DNA from: Pseudomonadales bacterium | GTDB lineage: Bacteria > Pseudomonadota > Gammaproteobacteria > Pseudomonadales > Halieaceae | NCBI GenBank assembly: GCA_024234815.1 | Contig: JACKNO010000007.1 | Coordinates: forward strand, 135,553 to 199,552 | Reading direction: 5' to 3' | DNA length: 64,000 nt | Shown here: positions 35,828-43,700 of the stretch, in pieces | Layout of the letters: every line of letters starts with the position of its first letter | How positions within the stretch are numbered: position 1 is the stretch's first letter | Program-made: the position numbers and the translations under genes | The notes under the pieces: model-generated | Database searches by the model: none | The model's input: only the letters and a program-made list of their open reading frames with translations | Told to the model about the DNA's origin: nothing

Positions 35828-37787
35828 GCACGGCCCCTTTTGCAATGGCCGGGCTGCGTTGCCGCCGGTAGCGCTTGTCCAGTACGGTGGTAAAGCCGCC
35901 CAGCGCCATGAGAATCGCGCCCAGCCACATCCAGCGCACCATGGGTTTGTAGTGCAGGCGCATGGCCCACGCGCCGCCCTCCCCGATGGGCTCACCCATG
36001 GCCACGTACAGGTCGCGGAACAGGCCGCCGTCAATGTCCGCCTCTGTCATCACCTGGCCCGTGGCCAGGTAGCGCCGTTTCTGCGGGGCCAGCCGCGCCA
36101 CCACTTCGCCGTCGCGACGAATTTCAAAGCGGGCTTCATCCGCCACGAAGTTTGGACCGCGAACGGGCACCAGTTCGATAAATGTGAACTCGTAACCGGC
36201 CAGTTGCTCGGTGTCCCCCGGACTCATCTTCAGATCGTGCTCGATGTTGTACTGGCTGGTGGCCACGATGCCGGTCACGCAGGCGGCAAAACCAAGGTGC
36301 GCCAGGAACATACCCCAGTAGCTGGGGGTAATGCGGCGCAGGCCGGTCGCCAGGGTGGCGGCGCCGCGCACCCGGTACCAAAGATCGCGCAGCAAACCCA
36401 GTACCAGCCAGGCCGAGAGGGCCACCGCCAGCGCCACCCAGAGATTGTAGCTGGCGTTAAACAACGGCAGGGTAAAACCACAAAGCACCGCGACAACGGC
36501 GGGCAGTGCCAGCTCCTGTCGCCAGCGACGGGTAGAGTCTTTCTTCCAGCGCGATACCGGCCCCAGGCCCATGAAGGGTGCCAGCAGCGCCATCAACGGC
36601 ACGAACACGGCGTTGAAATACGGCGGTCCCACTGAGTACTTGCCGCCACCGAGGGCGTCCATGATCAGGGGAAACAGGGTGCCGAACAGCACCGTGATGG
36701 TTGCCACCAGGAATACCACGTTGTTACACAGGATCAGCGATTCCCGGGATACCCACTCGAAACTCACCCGGCTGGTAACGGCTGGCGCACGCAGGGCGTA
36801 AAGGGTCAGGGAGCCCCCCACCACGAGGGCGAGAAACACCAGGATAAACAGGCCGCGGGCGGGATCGGTGGCAAAGGCATGCACCGAGGTCAGCACACCG
36901 GAACGCACCAGGAAGGTTCCCAGCAGGCTCAGGGAGAAGGCGAAGATTGCCAGCAATACCGTCCAGCTCTTGAACAGGCCGCGTTTTTCCGTAGCCGCAA
37001 GCGAATGCAACAGGGCGGTACCAGCCAGCCAGGGCATGAAAGAGGCGTTCTCCACGGGGTCCCAGAACCACCAGCCGCCCCAGCCCAACTCGTAATACGC
37101 CCACCAGCTACCCAGCATGATGCCCAGACTCAGGAAGCCCCAGGCGACATTGGTCCAGGGTCGCGACCAGCGCGCCCAGGAAGCGTCGAGGCGGCCGCCC
37201 AGCAGCGCTGCGATAGCGAAGGCAAATGCCACCGAAAAGCCCACGTAGCCCATGTAAAGCAATGGCGGGTGGATGATCAGGCCGGGGTCCTGCAACAGCG
37301 GGTTGAGGTCGTTGCCGTCAGCCGGCGTGCCCGGCAACAGCCTCGCGAAAGGATTGGAGGTCAGCAGCATGAACGACAGGAAACCCACCGCCACCGCGCC
37401 CATGACCGACAACACGCGCGACAGCACCAGCAGCGGCAACTGCCCGCTGAACAGGGCGACCGCCGCGGTCCACAGGCTCAGGATCAGCGCCCACAGCAGC
37501 AGCGAGCCCTCGTGGTTGCCCCACACAGCCGAGAATTTGTAGATCGGGGGCAGCATGCTGTTGCTGTTGGAAGCGACGACCTTGACGGAAAAGTCATCCT
37601 GCAAAAAAGCGGTGGCCAGGCAGGCGAAGCTGACCCCCACGAATACCATCAGACCCACCGCCAGGCCCGGAGCCAGCGCCATCGCGCCAGTGTTGCGCCG
37701 CCAGGCTCCCCAGGAGGGAATCACCGCCAGTATGATCGACAGGCAAAACGCGATAATCAGGGCAAAATGGCCAATCTCGGGAATCAT
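35811..37787 (-). CDS. ccmF: Cytochrome c haem lyase subunit CcmF
   Basis: 658 residues with about 15 membrane spans and the tryptophan-rich haem-handling motif GWGGWWFWDPVENASFMPWLAGTALLHS near residues 229-258. It receives haem from holo-CcmE and joins it to apocytochrome c with CcmH/CcmI. Length matches E. coli CcmF (647). It overlaps ccmE by 4 bp. Confidence 0.96.
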   Translation of the reverse strand: MIPEIGHFALIIAFCLSIILAVIPSWGAWRRNTGAMALAPGLAVGLMVFVGVSFACLATAFLQDDFSVKVVASNSNSMLPPIYKFSAVWGNHEGSLLLWALILSLWTAAVALFSGQLPLLVLSRVLSVMGAVAVGFLSFMLLTSNPFARLLPGTPADGNDLNPLLQDPGLIIHPPLLYMGYVGFSVAFAFAIAALLGGRLDASWARWSRPWTNVAWGFLSLGIMLGSWWAYYELGWGGWWFWDPVENASFMPWLAGTALLHSLAATEKRGLFKSWTVLLAIFAFSLSLLGTFLVRSGVLTSVHAFATDPARGLFILVFLALVVGGSLTLYALRAPAVTSRVSFEWVSRESLILCNNVVFLVATITVLFGTLFPLIMDALGGGKYSVGPPYFNAVFVPLMALLAPFMGLGPVSRWKKDSTRRWRQELALPAVVAVLCGFTLPLFNASYNLWVALAVALSAWLVLGLLRDLWYRVRGAATLATGLRRITPSYWGMFLAHLGFAACVTGIVATSQYNIEHDLKMSPGDTEQLAGYEFTFIELVPVRGPNFVADEARFEIRRDGEVVARLAPQKRRYLATGQVMTEADIDGGLFRDLYVAMGEPIGEGGAWAMRLHYKPMVRWMWLGAILMALGGFTTVLDKRYRRQRSPAIAKGAVHVAQA

Positions 37788-38236
37788 TGCGCCTTGCCCT
37801 TTTCATCGTAGCCCGACTGTTCGAGCGCATGCGCCACTTCAGGTGGCATATAGTTTTCATCGTGTTTTGCCAATACCTCGGTGGCTCGCAGCACCCCCTG
37901 CTCGTCGAGACGACCCGCCGCGACCGCGCCCTGCCCTTCGCCAAACAGGTCCGGCAGAATACCTTCGTAAACCACGGTCACATTGGCCTCGTAATCGGTG
38001 AGTTCGAACGCCACAGCGAGGCTGTCGTCGCTGCGCACCACGCTGTTTTCCACCACCATGCCGCCCACCCGGATGGGCTGACCGACAGGCGCCATGCCTC
38101 GCGCAACCTCGGCGGGAGGGAAAAACAGGTTGATATTGCCGCTGAGGGCGTACATGACCAGGCCCGCCGCTGCGCTGGAAAACAACACTATAAACAGCAC
38201 AAGGTAAAGTCTTTGCTTGCGTATGGGGTGCATCAA
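37784..38236 (-). CDS. ccmE: Periplasmic haem chaperone CcmE
   Basis: 150 residues: N-terminal anchor (RLYLVLFIVLFSSAAAGLVMYAL), an OB-type beta-barrel, and the covalent haem-binding histidine H125 in LAKHDENYMPPEV. It accepts haem from CcmABCD and gives it to CcmF. Overlaps of 4 bp with ccmF and ccmD indicate coupled translation. Confidence 0.95.
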   Translation of the reverse strand: MMHPIRKQRLYLVLFIVLFSSAAAGLVMYALSGNINLFFPPAEVARGMAPVGQPIRVGGMVVENSVVRSDDSLAVAFELTDYEANVTVVYEGILPDLFGEGQGAVAAGRLDEQGVLRATEVLAKHDENYMPPEVAHALEQSGYDEKGKAQ

Positions 38237-38433
38237 TTACCCTCTTTCAATACAGTCGGACCTCGCTGCCGGCGCTTTTGTTCCCCCGCCAGTTGGCGCA
38301 GGAACTTTTGCTGCCTGCGCCGCGGCGCCAGCAGGATCAACATAAGAACCAGCAGGCAGATGCCATAGGCCGACCAGACGAAGCCGCCGTGGCCATCCAT
38401 GGACAACGCTGCTTGCACACTGTCAAAATACAT
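38233..38433 (-). CDS. ccmD: Haem exporter small protein CcmD
   Basis: 66 residues with one membrane helix (VWSAYGICLLVLMLILLAPRRR) preceded by FDSVQAALSMDGHGGFVW, the typical CcmD pattern, and a basic tail. It stabilises the CcmC-CcmE complex and helps release holo-CcmE. It abuts ccmC and overlaps ccmE by 4 bp. Confidence 0.9.
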   Translation of the reverse strand: MYFDSVQAALSMDGHGGFVWSAYGICLLVLMLILLAPRRRQQKFLRQLAGEQKRRQRGPTVLKEGN

Positions 38434-39176
38434 CAGGCGCGATACTCCAGCGCCAGTTTTTTCACCCAGTTGGTGCGGGCCTCACGTTCGAGAATCTCGG
38501 CGCGCATATTCATCAGCAGGCAGCAGGTAAACACGCCGTAGAAAGCCGCAATCATCAGCAGCAGCGGATACAACATGCTGGGATCGATGGTCGAATCGCC
38601 GGTAAACTTGATGGACGCCGGCTGGTGCAGACTGTACCACCAGTCCACGGACTTGTAGATGATGGGGATATTGACCGTGCCCACCAGGGTCAGCACGGCG
38701 CAGGCCTTGCCGGCCGCCTCTTTATTGTCATAAGCCTCGTACAGGGCCACCACTCCCAGGTAGAGGAACAGCAGGATCAGCATGGACGTGATGCGGGCAT
38801 CCCAGACCCACCACGTACCCCAGGTAGGCTTGCCCCAGATCGCCCCGGTCACCAGCGCGATAAATGTCAGTGCGGCGCCGATGGGCGCGCAGGACTTCAT
38901 TGCCACATCCGCCATTTTCATCTTCCAGATCAGGCTGACCGCACCGGCGATCGCCATCACATAGTAGCCGGCCAGGGCCACGACAGCAGCGGGCACATGA
39001 ATATAGATAATGCGATAGCTGTTGCCCTGTCGAAAATCGGGAGCGGTGTACAGCAGCCCCCACACCAGGCCCACACAGAGTGCCACGAGGGTGACAGGTA
39101 GCAGCCAGCGCACGATGGTCCCGGCGATGCGATACAGCCACGGCGGGGAACCCAGTTTATGAAAGAATGACCACAT
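38433..39176 (-). CDS. ccmC: Haem-handling inner-membrane protein CcmC
   Basis: About 247 residues from the ATG at 39174-39176 (MWSFFHKLGSPPWLYR, a typical CcmC start). Six membrane spans with the tryptophan-rich motif WGKPTWGTWWVWDARITSMLILLFLY and flanking histidines. It loads haem onto CcmE in the periplasm. There is a 78-bp gap after ccmB, the only sizeable gap in the operon. Confidence 0.95.
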   Translation of the reverse strand: MWSFFHKLGSPPWLYRIAGTIVRWLLPVTLVALCVGLVWGLLYTAPDFRQGNSYRIIYIHVPAAVVALAGYYVMAIAGAVSLIWKMKMADVAMKSCAPIGAALTFIALVTGAIWGKPTWGTWWVWDARITSMLILLFLYLGVVALYEAYDNKEAAGKACAVLTLVGTVNIPIIYKSVDWWYSLHQPASIKFTGDSTIDPSMLYPLLLMIAAFYGVFTCCLLMNMRAEILEREARTNWVKKLALEYRA

Positions 39177-39254
39177 AGGCGCGGCAATTATACAGACCGG
39201 CGTGGCCGCCACAACCAGTCGTTCACCAGTGACTTGATCTGGCGCAAGCGCGGC

Positions 39255-39953
39255 TCAGGCATCGACGCTGATCCTCAGTCCGGCGGCTATCGCCAGGGGA
39301 GCCAGCGCCACGGCGAGACAGAGCATGGCAGCGATGATAGCAAGGTAAGGTCCGGGGGGGACCCCAAGCACGGCATTTTGCACCGCGGCGCTGCCGAAAA
39401 TCAGCACCGGCATGTAAAACGGCAGGATAAGCAGCGAAATCAGCATGCCGCCGCGCTTCAGGCCGACAGTCAGCGCGGCGCCGATACCGCCCACCAGGCT
39501 GAGTACGGCCGTACCCAGCAGCAGACTGGCTACCAGCGTGCCTATCGCCACGGCGGGCAAGTTGATCATCAATGCAAAGACCGGGGATACCAACGCCAGC
39601 AGCAGGCCGGTGATCAACCAATGCGCGGCAATATAGGCCAGCACTGAAAGGAACAGCGGTTGCGGCGCCAGCAAGAGCTGCTCCAGGCTACCGTCCTCGA
39701 AGTCGCTGCGAAATACCGTGTCGGAGGTGAGCAGGTTGGACAGCAGGGCGATAATCCAGAGTATACCTGGCGCAAAACCCGCCAGCTTCTCCGGCGACGG
39801 CCCCAGGCCCAGTGGAAACAGCGCCACCACCATCATGAAAAACAACAGCGGGTTGCCGATCTCGATGGGCCGCCGGGCCGCCAGGGTCAGTTGCCGGCGC
39901 AACAGGGCCAGGCAAAAGCCCAGGGTTCCGGGCGCGGCAGCTTGCTCCTTCAC
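39255..39953 (-). CDS. ccmB: Cytochrome c maturation ABC permease CcmB
   Basis: 232 residues from a GTG at 39951-39953 that overlaps the ccmA stop as GTGA; longer readings upstream only shadow ccmA. It has six hydrophobic segments and family motifs RRPIEIGNPLLFFMMVVALFPLGLGP and TVFRSDFEDGSLEQLLLAPQP. With CcmA it forms the ATP-driven complex that releases holo-CcmE from CcmCD. Confidence 0.93.
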   Translation of the reverse strand: MKEQAAAPGTLGFCLALLRRQLTLAARRPIEIGNPLLFFMMVVALFPLGLGPSPEKLAGFAPGILWIIALLSNLLTSDTVFRSDFEDGSLEQLLLAPQPLFLSVLAYIAAHWLITGLLLALVSPVFALMINLPAVAIGTLVASLLLGTAVLSLVGGIGAALTVGLKRGGMLISLLILPFYMPVLIFGSAAVQNAVLGVPPGPYLAIIAAMLCLAVALAPLAIAAGLRISVDA

Positions 39954-40579
39954 GCGACAAGGCCCTCGGTCAGGCTGAGCGCCTGCACCTGGCAGGCTAC
40001 CCGCAGCTGCTGGTGCGAGGTCAGCACCACGGCCCCGCCCCGCTGCACCTGCTCCACCAGCAGGTTTTCCAGTTCGGCGACGCCGCCCTTGTCGATGGCG
40101 GTAAAGGGCTCGTCCAGCAGCCACAGCGGGCTGTGGGACAGGTAGAGACGCGCCAGGTTGACGCGGCGATGCTGACCCGCCGACAGGGCGTGGCTGGATA
40201 CATCCTCGTAACCGTACAGGCCCACTTTAGCCAGCGCTCGCTCGATCTCGTCATTGCTGTGCACGGCCTCACCCGCGACATGCCAGGCGAGGTTTTCACG
40301 CGGTGTCAGCAGGGCTTTTACCGCCGGTAGATGGCCGATATACAACAGGGGCGCGCGACGCTCCACCCGCCCCGTGAAACCGTAGCGCGAAAGCCCGGCG
40401 AGAATCCTCAGGAGGCTCGTTTTGCCGGCGCCGTTGGCGCCCTCCACCTGCAACAGACTGCCGGGAAGTACCTCGAAACAAAGATCGCGAAACAGTTCCC
40501 TGCCCCCTCTTTCCAGGCAGAGGTCGTGAACCGCCAACAGGGCCTCACCGCCTGTCCCTGCGGGCACTTGCGCCGGCAC
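39950..40579 (-). CDS. ccmA: Cytochrome c maturation ATPase CcmA
   Basis: 209 residues from a GTG at 40577-40579, sharing one base with the ttcA stop; longer frames upstream only shadow ttcA. Walker A GANGAGKT at 47-54, signature ALSAGQHRRVNLARL and Walker B PLWLLDEPFTAID identify it. Length fits CcmA (about 205). It heads ccmABCDEFGHI and is probably co-transcribed with ttcA. Confidence 0.92.
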   Translation of the reverse strand: MPAQVPAGTGGEALLAVHDLCLERGGRELFRDLCFEVLPGSLLQVEGANGAGKTSLLRILAGLSRYGFTGRVERRAPLLYIGHLPAVKALLTPRENLAWHVAGEAVHSNDEIERALAKVGLYGYEDVSSHALSAGQHRRVNLARLYLSHSPLWLLDEPFTAIDKGGVAELENLLVEQVQRGGAVVLTSHQQLRVACQVQALSLTEGLVA

Positions 40580-41451
40580 TATAGGTTGACCACCGAAATG
40601 GCGGGGAAATACAGCTCGGTATCTTCGGCAATAGCGGGCGAATCCGTCCTGTTGGCGTCGATCCGCAAGGATCCGAAATCGAACAGTCCGGTGTCCGCCA
40701 GTTGTGACGGTGCAACATTGCGTATGCTGCGGAATATGCTCTCCGTGCGCCCGGGATACTGACGCTCCCAGGCCGCCAGCATGCTCTTGATCTGGACCCG
40801 TTGCAGGTTCTCCTGGGAACCGCACAGGTTACAGGGGATGATGGGGAAGTTCTTGTAGCGGGCGTAGCGATCCAGGTCCTTTTCCTTGCAATAGGCCAGC
40901 GGCCGGATCACCACGTTCTGGCGGTCGTCGCTGAGCAGCTTGGGCGGCATCGCTTTCAACTTGCCGTTGAAAAACATGTTCAGGAACAGGGTTTCGACGA
41001 TATCGTCGCGATGGTGGCCCAGGGCGATCCTGGTCGCGCCGATCTCCTGGGCGAAGCCGTACAGACTGCCGCGACGCAAGCGCGAGCACAGCCCACAGGT
41101 GGTTTTACCCTCGGGGATGACCTCCCGCACGATGCTGTAGGTATCTTTTTCCAGAATGTAGTAAGGCACACCCAGGCCCGACAGGTAGTTCGGCAGCACT
41201 TCCTCCGGAAAGCCGGGCTGCTTCTGGTCCAGATTGACGGCGATCAGTTCAAAGTCGACCGGCGCGTTCTGGCGCAGGCTGAGCAGGATATCCAGCATGC
41301 CGTATGAATCCTTGCCCCCCGACAGGCACACCATCACCCGGTCGCCGTGCTCGATCATGTTGTAATCGGCAATGGCGTTGCCCACATTGCGACGCAAGCG
41401 CTTCTGCAGCTTGTTGAAGTGGGTTTTGTCCTTGCGTGAGAGTTCTTGCAC
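40579..41451 (-). CDS. ttcA: tRNA 2-thiocytidine biosynthesis protein TtcA
   Basis: 290 residues from a GTG at 41449-41451, since no ATG lies upstream in the homologous part. The PP-loop ATP-binding motif SGGKDS is at 44-49. Cysteines C119/C122 in TTCGLCSRLRRG and the later PCNLCGS ligate the Fe-S cluster. It thiolates C32 of certain tRNAs. It is strikingly similar to E. coli TtcA along its length. A Shine-Dalgarno is not evident, so the start is less certain than the identity. It is divergent from mdh. Confidence 0.92.
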   Translation of the reverse strand: MQELSRKDKTHFNKLQKRLRRNVGNAIADYNMIEHGDRVMVCLSGGKDSYGMLDILLSLRQNAPVDFELIAVNLDQKQPGFPEEVLPNYLSGLGVPYYILEKDTYSIVREVIPEGKTTCGLCSRLRRGSLYGFAQEIGATRIALGHHRDDIVETLFLNMFFNGKLKAMPPKLLSDDRQNVVIRPLAYCKEKDLDRYARYKNFPIIPCNLCGSQENLQRVQIKSMLAAWERQYPGRTESIFRSIRNVAPSQLADTGLFDFGSLRIDANRTDSPAIAEDTELYFPAISVVNL

Positions 41452-41535
41452 CGTGATATCGCCGGGCTGGCCTGAATTGGCGCGCAGTTTACTCGCTTGC
41501 CGCGTCCGCAGTCCAGCCGCGAACCCCGCCCGGGG

Positions 41536-41570
41536 CGAGCCGGCCCGGCTCCGGGCTCGCTTGTTTTTTC
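41536..41570 (+). terminator. Terminator-like hairpin between ttcA and mdh
   Basis: CGAGCC (41536-41541) pairs with GGCTCG (41554-41559), and a CTTGTTTTTT tail follows. No plus-strand gene ends here; it lies 68 bp before the mdh ATG. It could be a leftover terminator, limit antisense transcription, or attenuate mdh. Confidence 0.4.
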
Positions 41571-41637
41571 GGCGAAATGCCACGACAATGTGCGCCCCGA
41601 AAGACAAGACCCTATTCTCTGTGAGGAACCAGCTCCG

Positions 41638-42618
41638 ATGAAAAAACCTGTTCGCGTTACCGTTACCGGTGCAGCTGGCCAGATTGGCTACGCACTCCTG
41701 TTCCGTATAGCCTCGGGCGCCATGCTTGGCGACGACCAGCCCGTCATTCTGCAGTTGCTGGACATCACCCCGGCGATGGAAGCACTGGAAGGCGTGAGGA
41801 TGGAACTGGAAGATTGCGCCTTCCCCCTGCTGGCCGGTATTGTCTGCACCGATGACCCGAACACGGGCTTCAAGGACACCGACTACGCACTGCTGGTCGG
41901 CGCCCGCCCCCGCGGCCCCGGCATGGAGCGCAAGGATTTGCTGGAAGCCAACGCCGCGATTTTCTCGGTGCAGGGCAAGGCGATCAACGACAACGCCAAC
42001 AAGAACATCAAGGTCCTTGTGGTCGGCAACCCGGCCAACACCAACGCGCTTATCACCCAGCGCAACGCGCCGGACATCAACCCGCGCAACTTCACGGCCA
42101 TGACCCGGCTCGACCATAATCGCGCGCTGACCCAGATAGCCCTGAAGACCGGCACCACTGTCAACGACGTGAGCAATATGACCATCTGGGGCAATCACTC
42201 CGCCACCCAGTACCCCGACCTTTTCAACGCCAAAGTCAAAGGCAAGGCGGCCATCGAACTGGTAGACCAGAAATGGTACGAAGAGGACTTTATCCCCACC
42301 GTGCAGCAGCGCGGCGCGGCCATCATCAAGGCGCGCGGGGCTTCCTCCGCCGCTTCCGCTGCCAACGCCGCCATCGGGCATATGCGCAGCTGGGCGCTTG
42401 GCACCGAGGGCGAAGACTGGGTTTCCATGGGTGTACTTTCAGACGGCTCCTACGGGATTGCCGAAGGCCTGATCTATTCCTTTCCCTGCCGCTGCAGCGA
42501 TGGTGAATGGCAGATCGTACAGGGCGCAACGGTTGGGGAATTCAGCCGCGCCAAAATGAGTGCGACCGAGAAGGAACTCACTGAAGAGCGCGACGCTGTA
42601 CAGCACCTGCTGCCCTGA
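41638..42618 (+). CDS. mdh: Malate dehydrogenase
   Basis: 326 residues from the ATG at 41638 with GAGGA 10 nt upstream. The NAD-binding motif GAAGQIGYALLFRIASGAMLG, the loop ARPRGPGMERKDLL, the substrate-binding TRLDHNRA and catalytic H187 in WGNHSATQYPD place it in the cytosolic-type MDH group. It converts malate to oxaloacetate in the TCA cycle. It differs from the 312-residue E. coli type. A strong terminator follows. Confidence 0.95.
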   Translation: MKKPVRVTVTGAAGQIGYALLFRIASGAMLGDDQPVILQLLDITPAMEALEGVRMELEDCAFPLLAGIVCTDDPNTGFKDTDYALLVGARPRGPGMERKDLLEANAAIFSVQGKAINDNANKNIKVLVVGNPANTNALITQRNAPDINPRNFTAMTRLDHNRALTQIALKTGTTVNDVSNMTIWGNHSATQYPDLFNAKVKGKAAIELVDQKWYEEDFIPTVQQRGAAIIKARGASSAASAANAAIGHMRSWALGTEGEDWVSMGVLSDGSYGIAEGLIYSFPCRCSDGEWQIVQGATVGEFSRAKMSATEKELTEERDAVQHLLP

Positions 42619-42635
42619 GCGAGTGGCTCCGCAGG

Positions 42636-42669
42636 GCGTCTGTCGCCGGTCGACAGACGCCTTTTCTTT
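42636..42669 (+). terminator. Rho-independent terminator of mdh
   Basis: GCGTCTGTCG and CGACAGACGC form a perfect 10-bp stem with a 5-nt loop, followed by CTTTTCTTT, 17 bp after the mdh stop. Confidence 0.92.
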
Positions 42670-42718
42670 GGGTGGCGACACCGATTCAGCAAATGCGTCA
42701 CTGCTGTAAAGGTAAAAT

Positions 42719-43336
42719 ATGAGCAATTCCGCTTCTTCCAAAACCTACCATCACGGCAATCTCCGGGCAGAACTGCTGGACACCGCGATCGAGCAGTTGC
42801 GGGAGGGCAATGCGGACGACCTGAGCCTGCGCGCGCTCGCCCGCGCCGTCGGCGTCTCCCAGACCGCCCCCTACCGCCACTTCGCCGACAAGGGTGAACT
42901 GCTCGCGGCCATGGCTACCCGCGGCTACCGCGACCTGCTCGGCGCCCTGCGCGCGGCCGGAGACATGTCCCCGGACTGCCCCACTGAGCAACTTATCGGT
43001 TTTGCCCACGCCTACGTGGATTACGCTGCCAGCCAGCCACAGCTGTTCAAGTTGATGTTTGGGCCGGCTGTGCAACCGGCCGAGAAATACCCGGAGCTGC
43101 GTGCAGCGAGCCGCGAGACCTTCGGCCTGGTGCAGACCATCCTGCAGCGCGGCATGGAACTGGGGCAGTTTCGCGAGCAGAATTTTGTCTACCTCGCCAA
43201 CGCCGCCTGGGCCGGCATCCACGGCCTCGCAACCCTGCGGGTGGATGCACCCGAACTCTTCGAACGCCATATCGACCTGCACCGGCAGGTCGACCTGGGT
43301 GTAAACACCTTTATCGACGGCATCAAGACGACCTGA
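42719..43336 (+). CDS. TetR-family transcriptional regulator
   Basis: 205 residues. The N-terminal helix-turn-helix is LSLRALARAVGVSQTAPYRHFADKGELLAAMATRGY at about residues 37-72. The C-terminal ligand-binding half (FAHAYVDYAASQPQLFKLMFGP...NAAWAGIHGLATL) resembles the WHG-type subgroup. The target is unknown: the downstream gene is on the same strand but separated by 364 bp containing an insertion scar, so its original neighbour was probably the permease gene now at 47.3 kb. Confidence 0.88.
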   Translation: MSNSASSKTYHHGNLRAELLDTAIEQLREGNADDLSLRALARAVGVSQTAPYRHFADKGELLAAMATRGYRDLLGALRAAGDMSPDCPTEQLIGFAHAYVDYAASQPQLFKLMFGPAVQPAEKYPELRAASRETFGLVQTILQRGMELGQFREQNFVYLANAAWAGIHGLATLRVDAPELFERHIDLHRQVDLGVNTFIDGIKTT

Positions 43337-43347
43337 CCAGGCTCAGC

Positions 43348-43419
43348 CTATAACTCGCGCAACAGGGCGACCGGCGGACTGGACACGACCCGGCGGCAGC
43401 TGAATACGCCGAGCCCTCC
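43348..43419 (-). pseudogene. Remnant of the 3' end of a ybbP-like permease gene
   Basis: On the minus strand these 72 bp encode exactly the last 23 residues and the TAG stop of the FtsX-type permease at 47282-49756. The two copies (43348-43419 and 47282-47353) differ at 6 of 72 positions, all third-codon and synonymous. Similarity stops sharply at 43419. There is no start or upstream part, so it is a fragment. Purely synonymous divergence suggests it came from an orthologue under selection, not from decay of a recent duplicate. Confidence 0.85.
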
Positions 43420-43700
43420 ATTTCACCTACTCTGATCCCCGTATCGCACGTTTTACATGCAAAAATATGGCAAATATATAATTTTTTATAGCGCATAATT
43501 TTTTCAATGTAATATTTTGGCAGATTATCGCACCATTCCTGACATTCAACAGAAAAGCTGCACTTTCTCTGTTGATGCGATCGCCACCCCGCCCTTATAA
43601 AACGATGAACGTCTATCAATTGATTCACGTCGCTCATTGGTGACACGTCTAATGGAGGCCCAGCGTTGGTCCCGTTTGCATTTACTCCGGGGCAAATATT
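43420..43700. other. AT-rich intergenic region before the DUF1800 gene
   Basis: Between the permease remnant and the DUF1800 ATG lies DNA that is visibly richer in A/T than its surroundings, mainly 43440-43560 (runs such as ATATATAATTTTTTATAG). It probably holds the promoter of the DUF1800-DUF1501 pair, but no convincing -35/-10 pair or coding frame was identified. Confidence 0.5.
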
